Part shown: positions 51,496-61,097 of the stretch, one piece after another
Numbering within the stretch: position 1 is the first letter of the stretch
Layout: each line of letters starts with the position of its first letter
NCBI RefSeq assembly: GCF_003730195.1
Contig: NZ_QWGG01000001.1
Coordinates: 806,001-870,000 of the forward strand
Length of the DNA: 64,000 nucleotides
Source of the DNA: Halosimplex salinum
GTDB taxonomy: Archaea; Halobacteriota; Halobacteria; Halobacteriales; Haloarculaceae
Direction: 5' to 3'
Translations under genes and position numbers: made by a program
The notes under the pieces: model-generated
Seen by the model: the letters and a program-made list of their open reading frames with translations, nothing else
Told to the model about the DNA's origin: nothing
Database searches by the model: none

Positions 51496-54111
51496 GGCGG
51501 CCTTACTCCGTCCGTTCTTTTCGACGTGCTGTTCAGGTAGAGCGCTTCCCGAGCGTTCGCCACGTCCCTGACGCCGACCAACGGTCGATACCTGCCTGCC
51601 GAACGAACTCACTGTGTTCCCGTCGCGACGGGGACTCCGAAATCGGACCGGCCCGTGTCGCGCTACAGTGCCGCGTTCGACCGCTGGCGTCCCCTCATCT
51701 GTGCAGATGACGGGTGGGTATTGCTCGACCGACCGCGGAAACCGAATCGAGACTTCAGTCGATCTCCTCTGTTCGATAGCCGCTCCTCCGTGCCAGCCGA
51801 CTTTCACAGTAGCCTCGTCCGCTACGTGGACCATCCGAGAAGCAGTCCGTCGTCGGACGTGGTCGAGCAGACGCTGAATCCTTACAGCTGTGTCGCCGCA
51901 CAGTCTCCCCAGGAGTTAGCTACCGGGAAGCGCGGTTGCTGAGAACTGTCCGGCCGAGTGGCTCCTTTTCCGGCTTATCGGTGTTCACGCCTGTTCGATC
52001 GCTCATCCGATGTGAGATCCCCCGGATTGGCGATTCGAGCAGACGGTCGAATCGGCAGTCCGAGAGGCACCGCCCATTCGAAACAGGAGCCGCGAGACAG
52101 AGACTCCGGTTCCGTCCTGATCGATTGCGGGTCCTCGGTCCCGTCGACGAGACTCCGTCGCCGTCCGGTCGGAGTATCGATCGAAGGCTGTGCAGCTATC
52201 GACCGGTCTTCCCTCCGACAAAAATGGTGAATCAGGCCCAGAACAGCCATCTCAGTCCGATTTCGAACAATCCGTGTCCATCCGGTCGTTCGACGATTAC
52301 ATATAGCGATATGTCGTTTACGAGTTTGAAATAGAATGGGTTCGGACCCTGTATCATACAAATACTGATATTAATACGACGCCGATCCAGCGAAAGCACC
52401 GCGCGAGAGGGGTGGTGCAGCCCGAATCCACGCCCAGAAGACGGAGAGACAGCTCCAGGCCGCTGAGGCACCGGGAGGCGCCAGGTGATCTCGGCCGCGG
52501 ACCCGTACGAGACGGTGAATGGCGGCTCGAAAGTCAGGGCCCGAGTGGCACAGTGCGATTGGCGGCCATTGCGTTGCAGGAACGCTGTGGACAGTGAGAG
52601 AGATCCGAAAGGCCGGGGAAATTATCGATGTAGACGGGATCGACGAGGGTGCGAGCGCCCGATTTCGTCGCTCGGCGGGGGGAGCTCGACTTCAGGTCGC
52701 TGGACCCTACGGTGGGCAGGTCGCTCTCCGAGACCAACGTGAACCGCCGCGTTCCCCCTCCGATGGTGCCAGGGGCCGGTACCGGTCCGAAGCGTTCCTC
52801 CCCGATGAGCGCCCGCTCAGCTGGTCTAACCGATCTCTGAAACTCGGAGCGGGATCCCCTGGATAGCCCCATTTACCGTAGAAACCCGGCCATCCGAAGT
52901 GCACCGAGCACCCATCGGACTCGATCGGATCGCATTCTGGCCGCTCTCGGTGGATTGTTCGAGTCGTTCCGGTCGAGTCCCCTCCCTTCTCCCCTCTTCA
53001 TTCCACCCCCTGCTCGCCGACCGCTGCAATGACTACGACACCTCCCACCAGGGGGCACGAGAATGGGATCCGGTGCGCCGAACTTTTTATTTGTGGGTAG
53101 ATGGCCACAGCGACGATCTGTGAGTCAGATTCACACCTAAAGACTATTCCCGGGGCACCAATCAATGTCTGCTGGCACAAATAAGGGTCTTTATCCGTGA
53201 ACGTAGGGATGATCAGTGCGACACACCGTTCGTGGTGTCCACGGGCTCCTGTCTGACTGGTGGCGTGCCGGCACGATCGTCGATGCGATGGTTCGTCTCC
53301 TAATTCGGGGAGAGTCGCACACCCCATCTCGGACTCCGGCCACAGGATGCCCGGACCTGGTATGTGTACGAGGATTCGCTCCCAAAGTACGGGTCGTGAA
53401 GAGGGGGTGTCTCACGGGCCTGACCCCCTGGGTTCGCGTCGACGTGAGCCGAAAGACGCGGTTGCGATATTCGGGGTGGCAAACGCGAACGTTCGAAATG
53501 ACTGGTCGATACGAGAAGGAGCGTATCTGGCGGCGGGAACGTTCGTCGCGGATCTACTCCCCAGGGTTTCGAGCTCTTCATGTGGCAGGACGATTCTTCG
53601 ACGGAGCTACTTTTCGATACGTCCCACCCCGTGACTCGGTCCGACGCCCCACAATCGCTGCTCGTTCGGCAGCGAGCAGGAATCCGATCGAAACTTGGAC
53701 ATCCTCCAGCGTTGGGTTCGCCTCTGACCAGCAGTACCCGTTCGTCCGACGACGGCGGCCCTCTCAAACCAGAAGAATACTGGATATCAGTCGATACACA
53801 GCGCCTGAACGCCGGATCCGGTCACGAAGCGGCGCCTGCCGTAAATCGTATGTCGATATAGATAACCGAACTGGCCCGGACTGCCTCGAAGCGCTGAACC
53901 GGAGCGATCTACGCGGGATGGGACCCCTGCACTCGAGTACCGGAGAACTGCCAGAGAGTCATATCCGGTCACTCGGCGCCTCTAGCGGTAGTATGTACCA
54001 CGTAAGTGAATAACGATAATTGCTTTACGTCCACTCCTCGTAGCTTTTTCTTGGATACGGTAGGCGCTCGATCGTTCGATCAGATTCGACCACAAATTTG
54101 GAATGATGTGA
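51496..54111. other. Gene-poor tract, 2.6 kb
   Basis: I see no gene. Open frames on both strands are short, change phase, and lack the acidic composition and third-position G+C of neighbouring genes. Local A+T content is raised (52290-52380, 53080-53190). A nine-base inverted repeat TTATTTGTG/CACAAATAA lies at 53087-53095 and 53176-53184. The sequence may be decayed genes or mobile-element debris, but no transposase remnant could be identified. Confidence 0.5.
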
Positions 54112-54978
54112 ATGGCACATACGGTCTGTACAGCGTCAGGCAGTGAAGAATCGACTTATTTCCACGAGCTGTGGAATCTACTGTTAGATCCCGACCTGGA
54201 TATGGGGAGCAAACTCGAACGTCTGTTCGACACTGAAACCGAGGAGTTCGGTCTGGAATACGCGTTTCTCTCCCGTATCGACCGAGACGTCCAGTCGAAG
54301 CAGTTCGAAGTCGTTCACGCGCCCAACGACGCCATCGAGGCCGGGGAAAGCATCCCGCTCTCGGCCAGCTACTGCCAGAAAACGATCGAGGACCCCACCG
54401 GGACGCTGGTGATCGACGACGCGCTGGCAGAGGGGTGGGCGAACGACCCCGCCTACGAACGGTTCGGCCTCAGGAGCTACGTCGGAACGACCGTCACCGT
54501 CGAGGACGAACTCTACGGGACGCTCTGCTTCGCGGACACCATTCCGCGTGAGCCCCCGATCGTCGACGAAGAGATCGTTCTCCTCGAAGTTATCGGACTG
54601 TGGGCGACGTACGAGGTGAACCAGTGGACTGGTCCGCCCACTGACGAGACGATCTCCCGAAACCTGGGCGAGCAGGAGCCCCCGCGTTCCTCACAGGTCG
54701 ACTCCATGATGGAAACACTCGGCGAACGGGCGAGACGATTCGTCCTCCAGACGCTCCTCGACGACACCTCCGAAGACGGGGTCGCCATCCTCGAACGAGC
54801 GAACGACCTCGAAGACGACAGGGTCCAGTTACACCACGTCCACATCCCGACGCTAGAGTCGGACGGCTACGTCGACTGGGACCGCGACGCGAACACGGTG
54901 TTCCGGGGTCCGAACTACTCTCGGATCGAACCCTTCGTTCGACTGCTGAACGAATACACCGACGAGTTCTCCGAGTAG
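54112..54978 (+). CDS. GAF-domain sensor with C-terminal DUF7344-like winged helix
   Basis: The 288-residue soluble protein has a GAF domain (residues about 20-175), seen in LERLFDTETEEFGLEYAFLSRID, the SYCQKTIEDPTGTLVIDDA segment and SYVGTTVTVEDELYGTLCFAD. A C-terminal helical domain (about 200-285) reads RARRFVLQTLLDD and VQLHHVHIPTLESDGYVDWD, as in haloarchaeal DUF7344-type regulators. It is probably a one-component regulator sensing a small molecule or redox state. It stands alone in a gene-poor tract. Upstream AT-rich sequence is near 54090. Confidence 0.82.
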   Translation: MAHTVCTASGSEESTYFHELWNLLLDPDLDMGSKLERLFDTETEEFGLEYAFLSRIDRDVQSKQFEVVHAPNDAIEAGESIPLSASYCQKTIEDPTGTLVIDDALAEGWANDPAYERFGLRSYVGTTVTVEDELYGTLCFADTIPREPPIVDEEIVLLEVIGLWATYEVNQWTGPPTDETISRNLGEQEPPRSSQVDSMMETLGERARRFVLQTLLDDTSEDGVAILERANDLEDDRVQLHHVHIPTLESDGYVDWDRDANTVFRGPNYSRIEPFVRLLNEYTDEFSE

Positions 54979-55794
54979 TTCCGAGACTTCACTGCCAGAG
55001 CTCGAGGGCGCGATCCGGTCTCGACTGGTTAACACTGTATTCGTCGCTCTCGAACCAGCCGCTGCCCAGATGGCGTCGGATAGGATGGGGGTACCGTCGC
55101 CAAATCCGATGTTTCCACGGAGGACTCGACGATCAACCCGGTCACTGTTCGCATCTTCTGCGGTCGTGCCAAATACGCGTCCGGTTCGCCGTTCCGTCAG
55201 CACCGCTACTTCGTCTAAGCGACTGTTCGAGTATCGACACCGCGTCTCTCATCGCCCGGACGGTACGGAGGCGCCGAAGATGACGGACGGCTTCGACGTC
55301 CGGGACTCCGTCGTGTTCGGTCGCGTGCCCTCACCGCGATATACTTCCGCGTTCGGAATCGAGTCGCAGCCGGATCTCTCGGGAGCGATCTCTGCCCTTG
55401 CCAGTCTCGTGCCTGGGCTAGGTCGGACGACGACGTCGCTACCACCCCCGTGTGTATTCCATCGGACGGTGACGGGTAGACCAGGTGGTGGCACTCGTCG
55501 CTCCTGCCGGCGAATGCCTGTTCAATCTGTGTTCGCGAATGACAATATTCCGACACAAGGGCACCGGCTGGAGGGACACCCTCTCCAGCGGAGAATGAAT
55601 CGCTCTCGACGACCGATGGCTCCGGCCCGAAAACCACGTTCACGGATAAATGATGTTATTTGGATCCAAAGGGCCATTTTTGGGTCGTCGATTTGCGGCT
55701 CTATCGGCGCTAAAACGTGCGTATCTTCGGGGTCAGAATTTTATCCTGATATCTAGCGATAGATTGATTGTGGTGGGATGTAATCCGTTTCACG
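54979..55794. other. Gene-poor tract before the recombinase pair
   Basis: No gene is supported; open frames are basic and Arg/Ser-rich. A 12-base palindrome TTTGGATCCAAA lies at 55659-55670. A TATA-like AATTTTATCC near 55736-55745 probably serves the DUF5805 gene, with a leader of about 30 bases. Confidence 0.5.
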
Positions 55795-56229
55795 ATGGCA
55801 GAGTCCGACGTCGACACGTCGCGGGTCTCGGTACGGACCTACGTCCCGGCCTATCAGCGTGAAGAGTGGGACGCCCACGCCGAGGACCTCGGGATGAGTC
55901 GAAGCGAGTTCGTCAGAACGATGGTCCAGGCCGGGCGCCGCGGATTCGGTGGCGATACCGACACCTCGGGCCCCGAACGCTCCGAACAAGAGTCGTCGAC
56001 CGAGAAATCCGGTGAAGCCCCGTCTTCGGACGACGACCCCCAGGGTTCGGACCTGGAAGACAGGGTCGTCGAAGCTCTCCGGTCGGCGGAGTATCTCTCC
56101 TGGGAGGAGTTGCTCGACGCGGTGACCGACGACATCGAGGCGAGCCTCGAAGAGACCCTCCAGGACCTCCAGTCGAACGGTCGAGTAACCTACAGCGGGC
56201 GCAACGGAGGATACACGGTCGATGAGTAG
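55795..56229 (+). CDS. DUF5805-type protein upstream of a recombinase
   Basis: The 144-residue protein has an N-terminal ribbon-helix-helix-like segment (VSVRTYVPAYQREEWDAHAEDLGMSRSEFVRTMVQAGRR, residues about 9-50), a polar Ser/Glu linker, and a C-terminal winged-helix-like part (VVEALRSAEYLSWEELLDAV...NGRVTYSGRNGGYTVDE). Haloarchaeal DUF5805 proteins are often encoded directly before a tyrosine recombinase. Here the stop overlaps the recombinase ATG by 8 bases, so they are co-translated. A role as DNA-binding partner of the recombinase is inferred. Confidence 0.82.
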   Translation: MAESDVDTSRVSVRTYVPAYQREEWDAHAEDLGMSRSEFVRTMVQAGRRGFGGDTDTSGPERSEQESSTEKSGEAPSSDDDPQGSDLEDRVVEALRSAEYLSWEELLDAVTDDIEASLEETLQDLQSNGRVTYSGRNGGYTVDE

Positions 56230-57247
56230 CGCGGACCGCGGGACTGCTCCAGCCGAGGACCCGGTGTCGTACTTTCTCGACGACATCACGTTCCAGGGGA
56301 AGACCCAGCGGACGCGGGACGCCTACGAACGGGTTCTTCGGGAGTTCGAGGCGTACCTCACCGAACGCGGGCTGGAACTGGCCGAAGCGAACCACCGAGA
56401 CTGTATGGCCTGGATCCACCGATTGCGTGGGGCAGTGGGCGAGAGTACGGTCGCGACGTACGCGTCGTATCTCCACCGGTTTTACAGCTACATGACCGAA
56501 GTTGGGACGTTCGAGGAGAATCCCATGGCGCTCGTCCTCGAGGAGATCGACGAGTCGATCAACGTCGATCCCGACCGACGCGACATCTCCGTCCCGGCGA
56601 TGCGCTCGTTCGTCGCCGACGTGACTCACCCTCTGGACCGCGCAGTGATCGTCACGTTGCTGAAAACCGGTATGCGAGCGGGCGAGCTGTGTAATCTGGA
56701 TCGCCGGGACCTGTCTCTCACCGGCGGTCCGTTCGAGTCGCCGCACCGGCCACAGCTGGACGGGAAACCGGATTCGGTGTACGTCGACGACGTGCCTGCG
56801 AACGAGCAGGAGTACAACGGGGAGGTTCGTACGGCCTCGAACAAGCGCAAGCGGGCGACGACGATCCCGGTCGACGAGGAACTGACCAGCGTGATCGTCG
56901 ACTGGCTGGCGGTTCGCCCCGATCCCCGTTCGCCGGCTGACCCCGTGTTCGTGAGCACAGCCGACGAGTGGGGGAAACGGCTCACGCCCGACATGGTCCA
57001 TCACATCGTCGAAACGCACGCACGCGAGCAGGGCTGGTATCGCGCCGGCGGCGGCGCCGCGGAGAACGTCACGCCCCACTACTTCCGACACTTCTTCACG
57101 ACGCACTTGCGGGACCGGACCGGAGACCGCGGTATCGTGAAGTACCTCCGGGGTGACGTCGCCCAGGACGTCATCGACACTTACACGCACGACTGGGGCG
57201 ACCGCGTCCGCGAGGTGTACGTGGACCACATCTACCGCCTCCTCTAG
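56222..57247 (+). CDS. Tyrosine recombinase (XerC/D-like integrase)
   Basis: The 341-residue protein has a SAM-like N-terminal core-binding domain (residues about 15-110) and a catalytic domain (about 125-341). Visible catalytic residues are Arg in KTGMRAGELCNLD (about 150), HxxR in TPHYFRHFF (about 286) and the nucleophile Tyr in IDTYTHDW (about 320). The position usually His/Trp nine residues before the Tyr is Asp (LRGDVAQDV). The frame is complete, so the enzyme is probably active. It is co-translated with the DUF5805 protein. No attachment site could be proven. Confidence 0.88.
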   Translation: MSSADRGTAPAEDPVSYFLDDITFQGKTQRTRDAYERVLREFEAYLTERGLELAEANHRDCMAWIHRLRGAVGESTVATYASYLHRFYSYMTEVGTFEENPMALVLEEIDESINVDPDRRDISVPAMRSFVADVTHPLDRAVIVTLLKTGMRAGELCNLDRRDLSLTGGPFESPHRPQLDGKPDSVYVDDVPANEQEYNGEVRTASNKRKRATTIPVDEELTSVIVDWLAVRPDPRSPADPVFVSTADEWGKRLTPDMVHHIVETHAREQGWYRAGGGAAENVTPHYFRHFFTTHLRDRTGDRGIVKYLRGDVAQDVIDTYTHDWGDRVREVYVDHIYRLL

Positions 57248-57890
57248 CGCGTTCGAAGTTCAGCCGTCTGAAAACTCTCGTAGTCTCTCACGACTCGACG
57301 CCCACACGGCGTCTCGGTTCGAACTCATAAATCATATATCGATATATCGAATTGGAGGTGTGTCGCCGTATCCGGGCCGGCGGGACCTCGCGTACACAGT
57401 CGCTCTTAGGCCCACAATCCGAGGATCTGGTCGTGTGGACCAACACAGTCGCTCGGCCTCGCCAACGGGCTGCTCACAGCTAGTTTACAGGTTGGACGGT
57501 ACAGATTACACCCGTAGTACTGTCATGGCTGTTAGTCGACCTCACACATGGGAGTGGCCCGAGGAACGAATCGAATTGTCGTTCTGTATTTCGGAACGAG
57601 AGTTGCGATAATCGAGACGGGAGTTCGTCGCTCATTGTTCGGGTGAGCCGGGAGTCGATAGAGCAGCCGTCGTCCTGACACGGAGTATAGGAAAGGTTAC
57701 TTACAGAACTCTGTTCAGAATATCGGAACGGACTTACAGTCACGAAATCGACCCGTGTTCGAATTATCGAGGGAGGAGCGGTCTCGTGTCGAACGGGGAA
57801 TCCAGCGGCCGAGGGGCTATCCGTAGGAAGTGAACGGCAGGTGTGTCCGAGTTACCGCCGCACCCGGACGGTCGAAAGAATCGGGCGGGT
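57248..57890. other. Intergenic tract downstream of the recombinase
   Basis: No gene is supported. A perfect 14-base palindrome ATATATCGATATAT lies at 57334-57347, about 90 bases beyond the recombinase stop. AT-rich patches near 57325-57350 and 57690-57730 contrast with the G+C-rich surroundings. Confidence 0.5.
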
Positions 57891-59342
57891 CTACGTGTTG
57901 AGGTAGACCGTCTTGATCTCGGTGAAGAAGTCGAGACCAGCGTCGCCCTGCTCGCGGTAGGTGTTCGTCGAGGAGTCCTTCACGCCGCCGAAGGGGACGT
58001 GCAGTTCGAGACCGGTCGTCTTCTCGTTGACCTTCGCGACGCCCGCTTCGGTCCGCTCGATGAACTCGTGGGCCTCGTTCAGGTCGGTCGTGACGATCGA
58101 GGAGGAGAGACCGAACTCGCTGTCGTTGGCGGTCTCGATGGCGTCCTCGAAGTCCTCGACCTCGGTGACGGCGAGGACCGGACCGAAGACCTCCTCCTGG
58201 AAGATGCGCATGTCACGCTCGACGTCGGAGAAGACGGCCGGGGTGACGTAGTACCCGTCGTCGTACTCGTCGCCCTCGAGTCGCTCGCCGCCGGTCTCGT
58301 GGGTCGCGCCCTCGTTGGCGGCGACGTCGACGTATTCGAGCGTGGATTCGAGTTCGCTCTGGGTGACGTGGGGACCCATGCCGGGGTCGTCGCGGCCGTC
58401 GCTGATGTCGATGGACTCGGCGTACTCGACGATACCCTCGACGAACTCGTCGTAGACGTCCGTGTGGACGATGGCGCGGGAGCAAGCCGTACAGGCCTGA
58501 CCCGTCACGCCGAACGCGCCGGCGCCGACGATGTCGACCGCCTCGTCGACGTCCGCGCTGTCCGTGATGATGGCGGGGTTCTTGCCGCCCATCTCGGCCT
58601 GCGCGCGGGCCATGTTGTCGGTGGCCGCGTCGTAGACGTGGTGACCGACCTCGGAGCTCCCGGTGAACGAGACGGCGTCGATGCCGTCGTTCGAGGTTAG
58701 CTCGGCGCCGACGTCGCTGCCGGAGCCGGGGACGAAGTTGATGACGCCGTCCGGGATGCCTGCCTCTTCGAGCGCCTGCACGATGCTGGCGGCCGGGCCG
58801 GGCGCGGCCGAGGCGGGCTTGAGGACGATCGTGTTGCCCGTCGCCAGCGCCGGGGCGATCTTCCAGGCCGGGATGGCGATGGGGTAGTTCCACGGCGTGA
58901 CGAGGCCGGCGACGCCGAGGGCCTCTCGCTTCGTGTAGACGGACGTGCGACCGCCGCTCGGGCCTTTGCGCTTGCCGGCGTTGTCGGCGGCCTTCTCGGC
59001 GTAGTAGTAGAAGATGTCGATGGCCCGCTGTACCTCGGGGCTGGCCTCCGACAGCGTCTTGCCTTCCTCGTGGGAGAGCTGCTCGGTCAGTTCCTCTTTC
59101 TGCGCTTCCAGCAGCTTGGCCGTCTCGCGGAGGATGTCGCCGCGGTCCGGGGCCGGCATCGCTTCCCAGTCGCTCTGGGCTTCGTTCGCGGCGTCGATGG
59201 CCGTCTGGGCGTCCTCGGTGGAGCCCTTCGCGTACTCGGCCACAGTCTCTGTCGCGTCCGCGGGGTTCTCGACCGCGAAGGTGTCCCCGCTCTCGGCCGG
59301 GACCCATTCGCCGTCGATGTACAGGTTCGTGGTGTCTGTCAT
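57891..59342 (-). CDS. xacF: 2-oxoglutarate semialdehyde dehydrogenase (XacF-like)
   Basis: The 483-residue aldehyde dehydrogenase has the catalytic Cys region GQACTACSRAIV (about residue 285), the Glu motif AEMGGKNPAI near residue 255, and the NAD-site TPWNYPIAIPAWKIAPALATGNT near residue 150. It oxidises an aldehyde to acid with NAD(P). Divergent from the xylonate dehydratase gene and near an IclR regulator, it fits the last step of the xylose pathway, giving 2-oxoglutarate. ATG 59342 is used; a start nine codons earlier would overlap the operator-like repeat. Confidence 0.88.
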   Translation of the reverse strand: MTDTTNLYIDGEWVPAESGDTFAVENPADATETVAEYAKGSTEDAQTAIDAANEAQSDWEAMPAPDRGDILRETAKLLEAQKEELTEQLSHEEGKTLSEASPEVQRAIDIFYYYAEKAADNAGKRKGPSGGRTSVYTKREALGVAGLVTPWNYPIAIPAWKIAPALATGNTIVLKPASAAPGPAASIVQALEEAGIPDGVINFVPGSGSDVGAELTSNDGIDAVSFTGSSEVGHHVYDAATDNMARAQAEMGGKNPAIITDSADVDEAVDIVGAGAFGVTGQACTACSRAIVHTDVYDEFVEGIVEYAESIDISDGRDDPGMGPHVTQSELESTLEYVDVAANEGATHETGGERLEGDEYDDGYYVTPAVFSDVERDMRIFQEEVFGPVLAVTEVEDFEDAIETANDSEFGLSSSIVTTDLNEAHEFIERTEAGVAKVNEKTTGLELHVPFGGVKDSSTNTYREQGDAGLDFFTEIKTVYLNT

Positions 59343-59361
59343 ACGATCTAACGGTCGTATG
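59340..59361. promoter_or_regulatory. Candidate operator between xacF and xacD
   Basis: The perfect inverted repeat CATACGA/TCGTATG (59340-59346, 59355-59361, spacer 8) overlaps the xacF start codon, and a further GTATGG/CCATAC pair (59357-59362, 59380-59385) adjoins it. The site is suited to an IclR dimer such as the XacR-like protein at 61098. Confidence 0.45.
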
Positions 59362-59478
59362 GCGTCCACTTACGAGTTTCCATACAGGATATGCAGGGGC
59401 CGTATCTCGATCACCGAGCGCCGACTCCGAGCGGATGTGGGAAACTTTAAGCGAGTTACGTATAGAGCATTACTCGTT

Positions 59479-60717
59479 ATGGTCGATTACGACAAGATCA
59501 GCGACCCGAACGCTGAGTATACGATGCGCGACCTCTCCGCGGAGACGATGGGCGTCTCCAACGAGCGCGGTGGCATTCGAGACGCAGAGATCACGGACGT
59601 ACAGACGACGATGGTCGACGGGAACTACCCGTGGATCCTCGTCCGCGTCTACACGGACGCCGGCGTCGTGGGCACGGGCGAGTCCTACTGGGGCGGTGGG
59701 GACACGGCCATCATCGAGCGGATGAAGCCGTTCATCGTCGGCGAGAACCCCCTCGACATCGACCGGCTCTACGAGCACATGATCCAGAAGATGTCCGGCG
59801 AGGGCTCCATCTCCGGCAAGGTCATCTCCGCTATCTCCGGCATCGAGATCGCACTCCACGACGTCGCTGGCAAGCTCGTCGACCTCCCCGCCTACCAGCT
59901 CCTCGGCGGCAAGTACCGCGACGAGGTCCGCATCTACTGCGACCTGCACACCGAGGACGAGGCCAACCCGCAGGCCTGCGCCGAAGAGGCCGACCGCGTC
60001 GTCTCCGACCTCGGCTACGACGCCATCAAGTTCGACCTCGACGTCCCCTCCGGCCACGAGAAAGACCGCGCGAACCGCCACATGCGCGCCCCGGAGATCG
60101 AGCACAAGGCGGAGATCGTCGAGGCGACGACCGAGGCCGTCGGCGACCGCGCAGACGTCGCCTTCGACTGCCACTGGTCGTACGCCACCGGCAGCGCCAA
60201 GCGACTCGCCAAACGCCTCGAGGAGTACGACGTCTGGTGGCTCGAGGACGCCGTCCCGCCGGAAAACCACGACGCCCAGCGCGAGGTCACGCAGTCGACC
60301 GCCACGCCGACCGCGACCGGCGAGAACGTCTACCGCACCCACGGCAACCGCGACCTCATCGAGAAGGAAGCCATCGACATCATCGCCCCCGACATCCCGC
60401 GCGTCGGCGGCATGCGCGAGGGCCAGAAGATCGCCAACATGGCCGACATGTACTACATCCCCGTCGCCATGCACAACGTCTCCTCGCCCATCGGGACGAT
60501 GGCCTCCGCGCAGCTCGCGGCCGCCATCCCGAACTCCCTCGCCGTCGAGTACCACTCCTACGAACTCGGCTGGTGGGAGGACCTGGTCGACCAGAACGAC
60601 CTCATCGAGGACGGCTACATGGAGATCCCCGAAGAGCCCGGCCTCGGCCTGACCCTCGACTTCGACACCGTCGAGGAGAACATGGTCGAAGGCGAGACCC
60701 TCTTCGACGAGGCGTAA
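59479..60717 (+). CDS. xacD: D-xylonate dehydratase (XacD-like)
   Basis: The 412-residue enolase-superfamily dehydratase converts xylonate to 2-keto-3-deoxyxylonate. It shares KFDLDVPSG, AFDCHW, WWLEDAVPPEN, TGENVYRT and VAMHNVSSP with the paralogue at 13368-14609, but the first reads AVPPEN where the other has PVPPEN, and many substrate-loop residues differ. Divergence from an XacF-like dehydrogenase and a downstream IclR regulator mark it as the xylose-pathway copy. ATG 59479 is preceded by AT-rich sequence (CTTTAAGCGAG, TACGTATAG). A hairpin follows the stop codon. Confidence 0.88.
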   Translation: MVDYDKISDPNAEYTMRDLSAETMGVSNERGGIRDAEITDVQTTMVDGNYPWILVRVYTDAGVVGTGESYWGGGDTAIIERMKPFIVGENPLDIDRLYEHMIQKMSGEGSISGKVISAISGIEIALHDVAGKLVDLPAYQLLGGKYRDEVRIYCDLHTEDEANPQACAEEADRVVSDLGYDAIKFDLDVPSGHEKDRANRHMRAPEIEHKAEIVEATTEAVGDRADVAFDCHWSYATGSAKRLAKRLEEYDVWWLEDAVPPENHDAQREVTQSTATPTATGENVYRTHGNRDLIEKEAIDIIAPDIPRVGGMREGQKIANMADMYYIPVAMHNVSSPIGTMASAQLAAAIPNSLAVEYHSYELGWWEDLVDQNDLIEDGYMEIPEEPGLGLTLDFDTVEENMVEGETLFDEA

Positions 60718-60730
60718 ACTTCGTCGCGCT

Positions 60731-60757
60731 CGACGGACGAGCGAAGCGAGTCTGTCG
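60731..60757. repeat. Stem-loop just downstream of xacD
   Basis: Stem CGACGGAC/GTCTGTCG (one G-U pair in RNA) with loop GAGCGAAGCGA starts 13 bases after the stop codon. It matches the stem-loop after the paralogous gene (14623-14649). Confidence 0.7.
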
Positions 60758-61097
60758 CTGTTGACGATGCGCTAGCCACGACGGGCGCGCGGACCGTCTA
60801 CTTCCGCGTCGCCCGATCCGACGAATCATCTTCTTCACTCGTTCGTCGCCCGCACACCCGACCAGACTCACGTTCGACCTCGTTCGGGCGGGCTCTCCCG
60901 ATCCAGGTCGTTTGCGAGGAGCAAAACCGCCGACACCTCCCGCCGCGCGTTCGTCGTTATGAAACGTCCGACACGCCCGTCGGCCTTCGTTGGCCGCGGA
61001 CTCGGGGCACGTGGCGACGAGTTGCACCGGTCGAACGGATAGAGAACGCAGTTCCGCCGAGCAGAACAGGTAAGTGGTCGGCCGCGAACGGTATGGT
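60758..61097. other. Intergenic region before the IclR gene
   Basis: No gene is seen. A weak TATA-like GGTAAGTGG about 26-30 bases before ATG 61098 could drive the regulator. The rest is G+C-rich without coding bias. Confidence 0.45.

Noticed and set aside
49501-51834. Long minus-strand frame opposite the transducer
   Set aside because: It mirrors an intact receptor gene, and the codon composition favours the plus strand.
53216-54013. Plus-strand open frame of about 265 codons in the gene-poor tract
   Set aside because: The composition is basic and Ser/Arg-rich, the frame has no acidic bias and no domain, and it is not supported by a promoter or neighbour.
57153-57611. Plus-strand frame running from the recombinase end into the intergenic tract
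   Set aside because: The first part is the recombinase gene read out of phase and the rest has no coding bias.
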